Positions 18,433 to 27,452 of a stretch of DNA of 64,000 nucleotides are shown in pieces. Location: the NCBI RefSeq assembly GCF_008807375.1, contig NZ_CP043311.1, positions 4,816,001 through 4,880,000 of the forward strand. Direction: 5' to 3'. The DNA comes from Pseudomonas lalkuanensis (GTDB lineage: Bacteria > Pseudomonadota > Gammaproteobacteria > Pseudomonadales > Pseudomonadaceae). The position numbers and the translations under genes are program-made. Every line of letters begins with the position of its first letter. Within the stretch, counting starts at the first letter, position 1. The notes below the pieces were generated by a model, which saw nothing but the letters and a program-made list of their open reading frames with translations, had not been told where the DNA came from and did no database searches.

Positions 18433-19632
18433 ATGAACGTCGCTGCAAAACCCCTCGCCGGCCTTAAAGTGATCGAGCTCGGCACGCTGATCGCCGGCCC
18501 CTTCGCCTCGCGCCTGTGCGCGGAATTCGGCGCCGAAGTCATCAAGATCGAATCACCCGACGGCGGCGACCCGCTGCGCAAGTGGCGCAAGCTGTATGAA
18601 GGCACGTCGCTCTGGTGGTTCGTGCAGGCACGCAACAAGAAGTCGTTGACGCTGAACCTCAAGCACCCGGAAGGCCGCGAGATTCTCAAGAAGCTGCTGG
18701 CCGAGGCGGACATCCTCATCGAAAACTTCCGCCCCGGCGTGCTGGAAAAGCTGGGCCTGGGCTGGGACGTGATCCATGCGCTCAATCCGAAGCTGGTGAT
18801 GGTGCGGCTGTCCGGCTTCGGCCAGAGCGGCCCCTACAAGGACCAGCCGGGCTTCGGCGCGGTGGGCGAATCCATGGGCGGGCTGCGCTACATCACCGGC
18901 TTCGAGGACCGCCCGCCGGTGCGCACGGGCATTTCCATCGGCGACTCCATCGCCGCGCTCTGGGGCGTGATCGGCGCGCTCATGGCGCTGCGCCACCGCG
19001 AGGTGAACGGCGGCCAGGGCCAGGTGGTGGACGTGGCGCTCTACGAGGCGGTGTTCGCCATGATGGAAAGCATGGTGCCGGAGTTCGATGTGTTCGGTTT
19101 CATCCGCGAACGCACCGGCAACATCATGCCCGGCATCACCCCCTCCTCCATCCACACCGCCGCCGACGGCCGCCATGTGCAGATCGGCGCCAACGGCGAC
19201 GCCATCTTCAAGCGCTTCATGCTGGGCATAGGCCGCGAGGACCTGGCCAACGATCCGACCCTGGCCAGCAACGACGGCCGCGACGCCCGCCGGGATGAAC
19301 TCTACGGCGTGATCGACCGCTGGGTGGGTTCACTGCCGCTGGAGGAGGTGCTGGCCGTGCTGAACCGCGCCGAAGTGCCGGCCAGTCGCATCTTCTCCGC
19401 CGAGGACATGTTCGCCGATCCGCAATTCCTCGCCCGCGAGATGTTCCTCTCGGCGAAGCTGCCGGACGGCAAGCCGTTCAAGATGCCGGGCATCGTGCCC
19501 AAGCTCTCCGAGACCCCCGGCTCGACCGAATGGATCGGCCCGGAGCTGGGCGAGCACAACGCCGAGGTGCTGGCGGGGCTGGGGTACAGCGCCGAGCAGG
19601 TGGCAGCGCTGAAGGGGGATGGGGCGATTTGA
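18433..19632 (+). CDS. Class III CoA-transferase (CaiB/BaiF family)
   Basis: A 399-residue family III CoA-transferase that moves CoA between carboxylic acids. The N-terminal Rossmann half starts LKVIELGTLIAGPFASRL; the catalytic aspartate expected from formyl-CoA transferase is D171 in ISIGDSIAALWG. The small domain and C-terminal return helix are complete. No acyl-CoA dehydrogenase or hydratase neighbour identifies the substrate. The gene stands alone, divergent from the diguanylate cyclase. Confidence 0.92.
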   Translation: MNVAAKPLAGLKVIELGTLIAGPFASRLCAEFGAEVIKIESPDGGDPLRKWRKLYEGTSLWWFVQARNKKSLTLNLKHPEGREILKKLLAEADILIENFRPGVLEKLGLGWDVIHALNPKLVMVRLSGFGQSGPYKDQPGFGAVGESMGGLRYITGFEDRPPVRTGISIGDSIAALWGVIGALMALRHREVNGGQGQVVDVALYEAVFAMMESMVPEFDVFGFIRERTGNIMPGITPSSIHTAADGRHVQIGANGDAIFKRFMLGIGREDLANDPTLASNDGRDARRDELYGVIDRWVGSLPLEEVLAVLNRAEVPASRIFSAEDMFADPQFLAREMFLSAKLPDGKPFKMPGIVPKLSETPGSTEWIGPELGEHNAEVLAGLGYSAEQVAALKGDGAI

Positions 19633-19653
19633 CGGCGGGCGGGGTGGCTTTTT

Positions 19654-19740
19654 GTAGGGTGGAAGTCGCTTTTCGATTCCACCATTCGAAGCAGAACCCA
19701 CCGCCGATGGTGGACCGATGGAGCGCGGTCCACCCTACGC
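19654..19740. repeat. 'GTAGGGTGGA..TCCACCCTAC' palindromic repeat
   Basis: Outer arms GTAGGGTGGA and TCCACCCTACGC enclose inner arms TTCCACCAT and ATGGTGGAC. It lies 20 bases after the CoA-transferase stop codon and could act as a large transcript-end structure. I see one copy in the window. Confidence 0.65.
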
Positions 19741-19759
19741 ACGGAGCGGGTGTTGTGAC

Positions 19760-19853
19760 TGTGGGAGCGAATTGATTCGCGAAATGGCCGAGTAACGACC
19801 TTCTTGGGACAAGGCAGGCTTTCAGCCCGTATCGCGAATGAATCGCTCCCACA
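19760..19853. repeat. Palindromic repeat, 'GGGAGCGA..TCGCTCCC' family, copy 3
   Basis: Left arm TGTGGGAGCGAATTGATTCGCGA and right arm TCGCGAATGAATCGCTCCCACA form an almost perfect long inverted repeat around about 45 spacer bases. It is the full-size form of the element whose halves appear at 127 and 60991. Confidence 0.75.
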
Positions 19854-19870
19854 TTGCATTTGATCGCCGC

Positions 19871-19912
19871 AACGAAAAAGGCCGGCCCCTTTCGGGAGCC
19901 GGCCTTTTCGTT
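19871..19912 (-). terminator. Intrinsic terminator of thrC
   Basis: AACGAAAAAGGCCGGC pairs with GCCGGCCTTTTCGTT around TCGGG-type loop bases. Read on the minus strand it follows the thrC stop codon by about 15 bases and ends in a U-run; it could also stop transcripts coming from the CoA-transferase side. Confidence 0.85.
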
Positions 19913-19926
19913 TCAGGCGCTATGGC

Positions 19927-21336
19927 TTACAGCGGCTTGCCGCGGTTGCCATGCTGGCTGACGAAGGCCTGGATCTGCTTCAGGTCGTTCGGCAGCACGG
20001 TGTAACGCTCTTCGCGCTGGAACAGGTCGGCGAGGTGCGACGGCAGCGCCGGGGCCTGGCCAACGCCAGCCTTCTCCACGGCCTCGGGGAACTTCACCGG
20101 GTGGGCAGTGCCCAGGATGACCATCGGGGTCGCCAGGCTGCGCCGGCATTCGCGGGCGGCGCGAACGCCGATCGCGGTGTGCGGGTCCAGCAGCTCGCCA
20201 CACTCCTTGTACACCTCGGCGATGGTTTCGCAGGTGGCTGCGTCATCCACGGCCAGGGAGTCGAACAGCTTGCGCGCTTCGGTCCAGCGGTCTTCCTCGA
20301 CGCTGAAGCCGCCACCCTGCTTGAAGGTATTCATCAGGCTGGCAATGGCGGCACCGTTGCGACCGTGCAGGTCGAACAGCAGGCGCTCGAAGTTGGACGA
20401 CACCATGATGTCCATCGACGGCGACAGGGTCGGGTGCAGGGTGTCCTTGACGTACTGGTTGCCGCTCATGAAGCGGTGCAGGATGTCGTTGCGGTTGGTG
20501 GCGACGATCAGTTGGCTGATCGGCAGGCCCATGTTGCGCGCCAGGTAGCCGGCGAAGATGTCGCCGAAGTTGCCGGTGGGCACGGAGAAGGCCACGGAGC
20601 GCGCCGGGCCGCCCAGCTGCAGGGCCGCGTGGAAGTAGTAGACGATCTGGGCCATGATGCGCGCCCAGTTGATCGAGTTGACCGCTACCAGGCGGGTGCC
20701 CTTGAGGAAGCCCTGGTCGGCGAAGCTCGCCTTGACCATCTCCTGGCAGTCGTCGAAGTTGCCTTCGACCGCGATGTTGTGGATGTTGTCGCCGAGGATG
20801 GTGGTCATCTGGCGGCGCTGCACCTCGGACACGCGGTTGTGCGGGTGCATGATGAAGATGTCGACGTGCTCGCAGGCCTTGCAGCCTTCGATGGCGGCCG
20901 AGCCGGTGTCACCGGAGGTGGCCCCCATGATCACCACGCGCTCGCCGCGCTTGCTCAGCACGTGGTCGAGCAGACGGCCCAGCAGCTGCAGGGCGAAGTC
21001 CTTGAAGGCCAGGGTCGGGCCGTGGAACAGCTCCAGCACCCACTCGTTACCGTTCAGCTGGCGCAGCGGCGCCACGGCGTTGTGGGCGAAGGCGCCGTAG
21101 GTCTCTTCGAGGATCTTCTTGAAGTCGGCGTCATTGATGCTGCCGGCTACGAACGGACGCATCACGCGGAAAGCCAGTTCGTGGTACGGCAGGCCAGCCC
21201 AGGAGGCGATTTCTTCCTGGGTGAAGCGCGGCAGGTTTTCCGGGACGTAGAGGCCGCCGTCGCTGGCCAGGCCAGCCAGCAGCACGTCTTCGAAGTTCAG
21301 GGCCGGTGCCTGGCCGCGGGTACTGATATAGCGCAT
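19927..21336 (-). CDS. thrC: Threonine synthase
   Basis: A 469-residue PLP enzyme that converts O-phosphohomoserine to threonine in the cytoplasm. The start MRYISTRGQAPALNFEDVLLAGLA is characteristic of the gammaproteobacterial type. The PLP lysine is in FHGPTLAFKDFALQ, and GATSGDTGSAAIEG binds the phosphate. It follows hom by 89 bases on the same strand, forming the hom-thrC pathway pair; the shared operon is typical of pseudomonads. Confidence 0.97.
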   Translation of the reverse strand: MRYISTRGQAPALNFEDVLLAGLASDGGLYVPENLPRFTQEEIASWAGLPYHELAFRVMRPFVAGSINDADFKKILEETYGAFAHNAVAPLRQLNGNEWVLELFHGPTLAFKDFALQLLGRLLDHVLSKRGERVVIMGATSGDTGSAAIEGCKACEHVDIFIMHPHNRVSEVQRRQMTTILGDNIHNIAVEGNFDDCQEMVKASFADQGFLKGTRLVAVNSINWARIMAQIVYYFHAALQLGGPARSVAFSVPTGNFGDIFAGYLARNMGLPISQLIVATNRNDILHRFMSGNQYVKDTLHPTLSPSMDIMVSSNFERLLFDLHGRNGAAIASLMNTFKQGGGFSVEEDRWTEARKLFDSLAVDDAATCETIAEVYKECGELLDPHTAIGVRAARECRRSLATPMVILGTAHPVKFPEAVEKAGVGQAPALPSHLADLFQREERYTVLPNDLKQIQAFVSQHGNRGKPL

Positions 21337-21425
21337 GTCTTAAAACCTTGGTTTCGAGCTGAAGGCACGGGCGCGCCGCTCCGGGGGATCGCCCCTCCGC
21401 GGCCGCGGCCTTACCTTGCGGCTGC

Positions 21426-22730
21426 TTAGTTCAGTTGCTCGACGCGGATGCGCACTACGCTGCCTACCACGTCTTCCAGAGCTTCCAGCGCGGCGATGGC
21501 GTCGTTGACGCGCGCCTCGACGACCCGGTGGGTAACCAGGATCATCGGCACCAGGCCGTCCTGCTCTTCGACTTCTTTCTGCATGATGGATTCGATGTTG
21601 ATGCCGCGTTCCGACAGGATGGTCGCGACCTGCGCCAGCACGCCCGGGTGATCCTTGGCCTGGATGCGCAGGTAGTAGGCGCTTTCGCAGGCTTCGATCG
21701 GCAGGATCGGGTGGTCGGACAGGGAATCCGGCTGGAAGGCCAGGTGCGGCACATGGTTTTCCGGGTCGGTGGTCAGCGCGCGGACCACGTCTACCACATC
21801 GGCAACCACGGCAGAGGCGGTGGCCTCCATGCCGGCGCCAGCGCCGTAGTAGAGGGTGCTGCCGGCGGCGTCGCCGTTGACCATCACCGCGTTCATCACG
21901 CCATTGACGTTTGCGATCAGGCGGTCGGCCGGGATCAGGGTCGGGTGAACGCGCAGTTCGAAGCCGCTGTCGGTGCGGCGCGCCACGCCCAGGTGCTTGA
22001 TGCGGTAGCCCAGGGCTTCGGCGTAGTTGACGTCGGCGCTGGTGAGCTTCGAGATGCCCTCGGTGTAGGCCTTGTCGAACTGCAGCGGGATGCCGAAGGC
22101 GATGGACGCGAGGATGGTCAGCTTGTGGGCGGCGTCGATGCCTTCGACGTCGAAGGTCGGGTCGGCTTCGGCGTAGCCCAGTGCCTGGGCTTCCTTCAGC
22201 ACGTCCTCGAAGGCACGGCCCTTCTCACGCATTTCGGTGAGGATGAAGTTGCCGGTGCCGTTGATGATGCCGGCCAGCCAGTTGATGCGGTTGGCGGCAA
22301 GGCCTTCGCGGATCGCCTTGATCACCGGGATGCCTCCGGCGACGGCGGCTTCGAAGGCAACCATGACGCCCTTCTCGCGAGCCTTGGCGAAGATTTCGTT
22401 GCCATGCACGGCGATCAGCGCCTTGTTGGCGGTGACCACGTGCTTGCCGTTCTCGATGGCCTTCAGGACCAGTTCGCGGGCCTGGGTGTAGCCACCGATC
22501 AGCTCGATGACGATGTCGATTTCCGGGTTGTTGGCCACGTCGAAGATGTCGGCGGTGATGGGGGTAGCGCCGGTTTCACACTTCGGGTTGGGACGACGAG
22601 CGGCAATCTGGGCAACTTCGATTCCACGCCCGGCACGGCGGGCAATCTCCTCGGCGTTGCGTTTGAGTACGTTGAAGGTGCCGCCACCGACGGTCCCAAG
22701 GCCACAGATGCCTACTTTTACCGGCTTCAC
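21426..22730 (-). CDS. hom: Homoserine dehydrogenase
   Basis: A 434-residue NAD(P)-dependent enzyme reducing aspartate semialdehyde to homoserine. The Rossmann motif is GICGLGTVGGGT at the start; the catalytic region shows ANKALIAVHG and GIINGTGNFILTEM; residues about 350-434 form an ACT domain for threonine feedback (starting YYLRIQAKDHPGVLAQ). The start codon is GTG at 22730 with GGGGAGT just upstream. It lies upstream of thrC in one transcription unit. Confidence 0.97.
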   Translation of the reverse strand: MKPVKVGICGLGTVGGGTFNVLKRNAEEIARRAGRGIEVAQIAARRPNPKCETGATPITADIFDVANNPEIDIVIELIGGYTQARELVLKAIENGKHVVTANKALIAVHGNEIFAKAREKGVMVAFEAAVAGGIPVIKAIREGLAANRINWLAGIINGTGNFILTEMREKGRAFEDVLKEAQALGYAEADPTFDVEGIDAAHKLTILASIAFGIPLQFDKAYTEGISKLTSADVNYAEALGYRIKHLGVARRTDSGFELRVHPTLIPADRLIANVNGVMNAVMVNGDAAGSTLYYGAGAGMEATASAVVADVVDVVRALTTDPENHVPHLAFQPDSLSDHPILPIEACESAYYLRIQAKDHPGVLAQVATILSERGINIESIMQKEVEEQDGLVPMILVTHRVVEARVNDAIAALEALEDVVGSVVRIRVEQLN

Positions 22731-22753
22731 GCTGAACTCCCCATCATCACTGC

Positions 22754-22779
22754 GAAAACGGCCGGGTGAGTCCCGGCCG
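22754..22779 (-). terminator. Intrinsic terminator of dsbC
   Basis: CGGCCGGG and CCCGGCCG (22759-22779) form an 8-bp stem; on the minus strand the stem is followed by TTTTC. It lies about 60 bases past the dsbC stop codon and before hom, so hom-thrC probably has its own promoter. Confidence 0.75.
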
Positions 22780-22840
22780 AGGAAAAGAGCCGCACTTTAC
22801 GAAGCGGCCGAATATTGGTCAATCGAGGCAAGCGCCCGGA

Positions 22841-23569
22841 TTACTTGGCCTCCAGGGCAAGTTTCGCCAGCTGCGGGGCCGGCTGGTAGCCCGGAATCAT
22901 CTGGCCATTGCCCAGCACGATGGCCGGAGTGCCGTTGACGCCGATCAGCTGGCCCAGCTCGAACTGCTTGGCAACCGGGTTATCACAGGTCGCCGCCGGC
23001 AGTTCTTCGCGGGACTTGGCCTTGTTCATCGCGACCTGACGGTCCTTGCTGCACCAGACGCTGACCAGACTGTTGTAGCCATGGCTGCCGATACCCTGGC
23101 GCGGGAAGGCGACATAACGCACTTCGATGCCACGACGGTTCAGTTCCGGCACTTCGCTATGCAGCTTCTGGCAGTAGCCGCAGTCGGTGTCGGTGAACAC
23201 GGTGATATGGGCCTTGGCCGGCTCCTTGGGCGAGAACACCACCATCTCGCTGGCAGGGATGGCGTTGATTTCCTTGGCGATGGAGCGGCTCTCGGCCTGC
23301 TCGGTGAGGTTCACCGGCTTGCCGTTCTGCACGTGGTAGAGGTAGCCCTGCATCAGGTACTGGCCGTCGGCGCTGGTGTAGAGCATGCGGCCGCCCTTGA
23401 GCTGGACCTGGTAGATGCCGGTCATCGGGCTTTCGCCGATGGACTCGATGGGCAGGCCGAGTTGCAGGGCGTCGAGGGTCTTGCGGATGGCCTGGTCCGG
23501 GTCGTCGGCGAGGCTGATGGTGCTGGCGAGGCCGAGGGCCAGGCCGGCGATAAGACGAGTCACGCGCAT
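22841..23569 (-). CDS. dsbC: Periplasmic thiol:disulfide interchange protein DsbC
   Basis: A 242-residue periplasmic disulfide isomerase. The signal peptide is MRVTRLIAGLALGLASTISLA. The N-terminal dimerisation domain (about 22-85) precedes a thioredoxin-fold domain with the active site C130-G-Y-C133 and the cis-proline loop GVNGTPAIV. A second cysteine pair (W-C-S and A-T-C-D) matches the structural disulfide of the family. AGGAG before the ATG at 23569 fixes the start. It shuffles wrong disulfides and is kept reduced by DsbD, which is not in this window. Confidence 0.96.
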   Translation of the reverse strand: MRVTRLIAGLALGLASTISLADDPDQAIRKTLDALQLGLPIESIGESPMTGIYQVQLKGGRMLYTSADGQYLMQGYLYHVQNGKPVNLTEQAESRSIAKEINAIPASEMVVFSPKEPAKAHITVFTDTDCGYCQKLHSEVPELNRRGIEVRYVAFPRQGIGSHGYNSLVSVWCSKDRQVAMNKAKSREELPAATCDNPVAKQFELGQLIGVNGTPAIVLGNGQMIPGYQPAPQLAKLALEAK

Positions 23570-23793
23570 GGGTACTCCTGTCGAGCGGCGGACGTTCGGG
23601 AAACCGCTCAAGCCTAACACAGAAGCTCTGGCGCGCAGACCTCGAGTGCCCGGCGGCCGTTGCCGGAAGCCGATCGGACATTTGCAGCAACAGGGTTCGG
23701 CGTATCAGCCCGGCCTTGTACATGACATCCCTGTCGTGGCTCCTGTGCCAGGCTCGACCCCGGCCCGGCCATCCGTGGCCGGTCGTTCGCCGG

Positions 23794-23811
23794 GGCGACG
23801 CATGCGTCGCC
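23794..23811. repeat. Perfect 18-bp palindrome between xerD and dsbC
   Basis: GGCGACGCATGCGTCGCC reads the same on both strands and sits 9 bases past the xerD stop codon. It has no T-run on the xerD side, so it is a weak terminator at best. The rest of the 250-base gap shows no gene. Confidence 0.5.
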
Positions 23812-23819
23812 TTTCCGGC

Positions 23820-24716
23820 TCACCCTCGCGGGTGGTGTCGGGCGTGCAGTTCCTGCAGGCGTGCGCGGGCGATGTGGGTGTAGATCTGGGTGGTGGACAA
23901 GTCGCTATGACCGAGCAGCATCTGCACCACGCGCAGGTCCGCGCCGTGGTTGAGCAGGTGCGTGGCGAAGGCGTGGCGCAGGGTGTGCGGCGACAGGGAC
24001 TTGCTGATGCCGGCCACCTGGGCCTGGTGCTTGATGCGGTGCCAAAAGGTCTGGCGGGTCATCTGCTCGCCGCGCAGGCTGGGGAAGAGCACGTCGCTGG
24101 GTTTGCCGTCCAGCAGGAAAGGCCGCGCTTCGCGCTGATAGCGCTCGATCCAGGCAATGGCTTCCTCGCCAAGCGGCACCAGGCGCTCCTTGCTGCCCTT
24201 GCCGAACACCTTGAGCACCCCCTGGCGCAGGTTGACCTGCTCCAGGGTCAGGCTCACCAGCTCGGTCACCCGCAGGCCGCAGGCATAGAGGACTTCGAGC
24301 ATGGCGCGATCACGCAGGCCGATGGGGTCTTCCAGATCCGGGGCTTCCAGCAGCGCTTCCACATCCGCCTCGGAGAGCGACTTGGGCAGGGGGCGGCCGA
24401 GTTGCGGCAGGTCCACCTGCAGGGTGGGATCTTCGAGGATCAGGTTTTCCCGCAGCAGGAAGCGGTAGAAGCCCCGCAGGCCGGAGAGAAACCGCGCCGT
24501 GGAACGCGCCTTGTAGCCCTGCTCCAGACGCCAGGCAAGGTGGTCGAGAATAAGGTCGCGCCCGGCCTTGTCCAGGGCCATGCCCCGTTCATCGAGCCAG
24601 CCATTGAAATGGGCGAGGTCGCTGCGGTAGGCCGAGCGGGTGTGTTCGGACAGGCCCTTTTCCAGCCAGAGGGCGTCGAGAAAGCGGTCAATCAGGAGAT
24701 GGTCTAGCGCGGGCAT
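23820..24716 (-). CDS. xerD: Site-specific tyrosine recombinase XerD
   Basis: A 298-residue recombinase that, with XerC, resolves chromosome dimers at dif under FtsK control. The N-terminal SAM-like core-binding domain (LIDRFLDALWLEKGLSEHT onward) precedes the catalytic domain with the full set: Arg in YACGLRVTELV, Lys in GKGSKERLVP, His-x-x-Arg in SPHTLRHAFATHLL, His in LLGHSDLSTTQ and nucleophile Tyr in IYTH. Length equals the family norm. Position upstream of dsbC is the conserved pseudomonad arrangement. It is divergent from the antiporter gene. Confidence 0.96.
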   Translation of the reverse strand: MPALDHLLIDRFLDALWLEKGLSEHTRSAYRSDLAHFNGWLDERGMALDKAGRDLILDHLAWRLEQGYKARSTARFLSGLRGFYRFLLRENLILEDPTLQVDLPQLGRPLPKSLSEADVEALLEAPDLEDPIGLRDRAMLEVLYACGLRVTELVSLTLEQVNLRQGVLKVFGKGSKERLVPLGEEAIAWIERYQREARPFLLDGKPSDVLFPSLRGEQMTRQTFWHRIKHQAQVAGISKSLSPHTLRHAFATHLLNHGADLRVVQMLLGHSDLSTTQIYTHIARARLQELHARHHPRG

Positions 24717-24792
24717 GAATGGCGGCCTTGACTGTGCGAGGCGCTAGTCTTTCATAGCGCTGTATCCGATTCATCTCCGATAGGGACTGCCA

Positions 24793-26631
24793 ATGAGTGA
24801 ACACCATATCCTGCTCGGCCTGGGCGGCATTGGCGCGGCTGCGCTGTTCAGCCAGTGGCTGGCCTGGCGCCTGCGCCTTCCGGCCATCCTCTTCCTGCTG
24901 CTGGCCGGCATTCTCGCCGGCCCGGCGACCGGCCTGCTGGACCCACAGGCGCTGTTCGGGCCGCTGCTGTTCCCGCTGATTTCCCTGTCGGTGGCACTGA
25001 TCCTCTTCGAGGGCAGCCTGACCCTGCATTTCTCCGAATGGCGCGAAATCGGCAGCGTGGTGCGACGCATGGTGACCGTGGGCGCGCTGATCACCTGGGC
25101 GGTGATCGCAATCGCCACCCACTGGCTGCTGGGCTTCTCCTGGGAGCTGTCACTGCTGTTCGGCACCCTCACCCTGGTGACGGGGCCGACGGTGATCGTA
25201 CCGATGCTGCGTGTGGTGAGACCGCGCGCCTCGATCGCCAACATCCTGCGCTGGGAGGGCATCGTCATCGACCCCATAGGTGCGCTGCTGGCGGTGGTGG
25301 TGTTCAGTTTCATCGTCAGCCGTGATAACGGAGGCTGGAGCGCCAGCCTGTCGACCTTCGCCGCGGTGATCGCCTGCGGGACTCTGTTGGGCGCCGTCGG
25401 TGGCTGGTTGTTCGGCGTGGTGCTGCGGCGTCACTGGCTGCCGGAGTACCTGCAGAACCTCGCGGCACTGGCGGCGGTACTCGGCGTGTTCATTGGCGCC
25501 AACCTGCTGGTGAATGAGTCCGGCCTGCTGGCGGTGACCGTGATGGGCATGGCCCTGGCCAACATGCGCGACGTGGATGTGCGGCAGATCCTGCACTTCA
25601 AGGAAAACCTCAGCGTGCTGCTGATCTCCGGGCTGTTCATCCTCCTTGCCGCGCGCCTGGACTTCGCTGCGCTGGTGGCCATGGGCCCGGCGACCCTGCT
25701 GTTGCTGGCGGTGATCCAGTTCATCGCGCGGCCATTGAACGTCGCTGTCAGCACCCTGGGATCGAGCCTGAACTGGCGTGAACGCGCGTTGCTGGCCTGG
25801 ATCGCCCCACGCGGCATCGTCGCCGCAGCCGTATCGGCGATCTTCGTCTTGCGTCTTCAGGGCGAAGGCAACGAGCAGGCCGAGTTGCTGGTGCCGCTGA
25901 CCTTCCTGGTGATCATCGGCACCGTGGTGCTGCAGAGCGCCACCGCACGCCCGCTGGCGCAACTGCTCAAGGTGGCGGAGCCCGCGCCGTCGGGTTTCCT
26001 CATCATCGGCGCCAATCCCGTGGCCCGCGAACTCGGCAAGGCCCTGCAGAACCTCGGCAGCCGGGTACTGCTCACCGATTCCAGCTGGGAAAACATCCGT
26101 GCCGCGCGCATGGACAACCTGCCCACCTACTTCGGCAATCCGACATCGCAGCATGCCGAAGCGCACCTCGACCTGGTGGGCCTGGGTCATCTGCTGGCGC
26201 TCTCCCCTTCCAGCGAACTCAATGCCCTGGCCTGCATGCATTTCCGCCATGATTTCAGCGCCCAGCGCCGCTTCACCCTTCCCACCGGCAACGAAAGCCG
26301 GCGGTCGGACAAGCATCGCGTCAGCCAGACCGTGCGCGGCCGCCCCCTCGGTGGCCAGCCGCTGACCTTTCCACAGTTCGCCAGCTATCTCGCCAAGGGC
26401 GCCGACGTGCGCACCACCACCCTGACCGCGACCTTCGGCTGGGCCGAATACCAGGCCCTGCACGGCAGCCGCGCCACGCTTCTGCTGGCCCGCGACCCAC
26501 GCGGCTGGGTTCACCTGGCCGGGCAGCCGCTGGACTTCACGCCGGAAAAGGACTGGACACTGGTGTCCCTGATGGAAACCGAAGAGCAACCCGGTGTTAC
26601 CGCTGATCGCACTCTGGCGCAAACACACTGA
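24793..26631 (+). CDS. Cation:proton antiporter, CPA1 (NhaP) type
   Basis: A 612-residue inner-membrane Na+(K+)/H+ antiporter. Residues about 1-390 carry around twelve membrane segments; the ion-path region shows LVTGPTVIVPMLR and GLLAVTVMGMALANM, both typical of NhaP-like exchangers. The C-terminal 200 residues are cytoplasmic and begin like a TrkA-N/RCK domain (FLIIGANPVARELGKALQ), suggesting nucleotide or cation control. It probably serves pH and sodium homeostasis. Exact ion not readable. Confidence 0.93.
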   Translation: MSEHHILLGLGGIGAAALFSQWLAWRLRLPAILFLLLAGILAGPATGLLDPQALFGPLLFPLISLSVALILFEGSLTLHFSEWREIGSVVRRMVTVGALITWAVIAIATHWLLGFSWELSLLFGTLTLVTGPTVIVPMLRVVRPRASIANILRWEGIVIDPIGALLAVVVFSFIVSRDNGGWSASLSTFAAVIACGTLLGAVGGWLFGVVLRRHWLPEYLQNLAALAAVLGVFIGANLLVNESGLLAVTVMGMALANMRDVDVRQILHFKENLSVLLISGLFILLAARLDFAALVAMGPATLLLLAVIQFIARPLNVAVSTLGSSLNWRERALLAWIAPRGIVAAAVSAIFVLRLQGEGNEQAELLVPLTFLVIIGTVVLQSATARPLAQLLKVAEPAPSGFLIIGANPVARELGKALQNLGSRVLLTDSSWENIRAARMDNLPTYFGNPTSQHAEAHLDLVGLGHLLALSPSSELNALACMHFRHDFSAQRRFTLPTGNESRRSDKHRVSQTVRGRPLGGQPLTFPQFASYLAKGADVRTTTLTATFGWAEYQALHGSRATLLLARDPRGWVHLAGQPLDFTPEKDWTLVSLMETEEQPGVTADRTLAQTH

Positions 26632-26726
26632 CGGGCGGCATGGCCAGCCTATCCTTAGTCTGGTGACAGGATCGGGCTGGCCGTGGATGATTTCATCTTG
26701 CTATCACCCATTGCCGGTACCGGAAC

Positions 26727-27407
26727 ATGGCCAACCAAATGAACTCCCGCCTGGGGCAGATCCTCATCAACAAGGGTCTGATCACATCCCAGCAGCTGGA
26801 TGCCGCAATCAAGATGCAGCTCACCAGCAAGATGCGGCTGGGTGAAGTACTGATAGCGCAAGGCCTGCTGACCCAGAAGCAACTGACCAAGGCCCTGAAG
26901 AAACAGAACAACCTGCGTCTGGCGGCTACCCTCGTGGCCGCGTTGATGAGCCCCTTCCAGATGGCCAGCGCCGATATCCAGCGCTTGCAGCCGCCCGCCA
27001 GCATCAGCCGCCAGGAAACGCCGCGGGGCCTGCGCCCGCTGACCGACCTGGAGATGAGCAATGTCAGCGCCCAGGGGCTGGACGATGTGTTGCAGGGCCT
27101 GTTCCTGCAAGCCGAACAGGGCGACGGGCTGGGCGCAGTGAAGCAACTGGCGAAGCTGGTGATGCCGGTGCTGGACAGCCTGGATGCCGAGACGTCGATG
27201 AAGGACGTGGTCTACGACACCAGCAGAATGACCTCGGTGGTCAATTCGGACGGCTCAGTGAACCTGCGGCTACCCAGTTCCATAGGCGAGCTGCGCTTCG
27301 AGAACATCCGCGTTGCTGGCTCGCCGCAGAACCAGAGTTTCGGCAGTCTGACGCTGAACAACATCGACCTGTCCCAGGCGTCACTGAAGATCAGCATGCG
27401 CAACTGA
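26727..27407 (+). CDS. Stand-alone MshEN-domain (c-di-GMP receptor) protein with signal/anchor segment
   Basis: A 226-residue protein with no familiar full-length family. Residues 8-31 and 37-60 are two 24-residue MshEN motifs (R-L-G-x-x-L/V-I/L-x-x-G-L-I/L-x-x-x-x-L-x-x-x-L/I-x-x-Q) with the canonical 5-residue spacer; this tandem is known as a c-di-GMP pocket in MshE-type ATPases. A hydrophobic segment with a signal-peptide-like end follows (about 63-82, ending ASA). Residues about 108-122 hold LTDLEMSNVSAQGLDD, like the repeat-leading motif of pilus-associated secreted proteins. The rest is beta-rich. No ATPase domain is present. I recall that the P. aeruginosa counterpart (PA3740) was reported to bind c-di-GMP; not verified here. 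Confidence 0.85.
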   Translation: MANQMNSRLGQILINKGLITSQQLDAAIKMQLTSKMRLGEVLIAQGLLTQKQLTKALKKQNNLRLAATLVAALMSPFQMASADIQRLQPPASISRQETPRGLRPLTDLEMSNVSAQGLDDVLQGLFLQAEQGDGLGAVKQLAKLVMPVLDSLDAETSMKDVVYDTSRMTSVVNSDGSVNLRLPSSIGELRFENIRVAGSPQNQSFGSLTLNNIDLSQASLKISMRN

Positions 27408-27421
27408 TCCTGGCCGATAAC

Positions 27422-27450
27422 GAAGAAGGCACCCTTTGGGTGCCTTCTTC
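27422..27450. terminator. Bidirectional terminator
   Basis: A perfect 13-bp stem, GAAGAAGGCACCC and GGGTGCCTTCTTC, with a TTT loop. It lies 14 bases after the MshEN gene and 2 bases from the thioesterase stop codon, with A/T-rich flanks on both sides, so it can serve both convergent genes. Confidence 0.85.
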
Positions 27451-27452
27451 AT

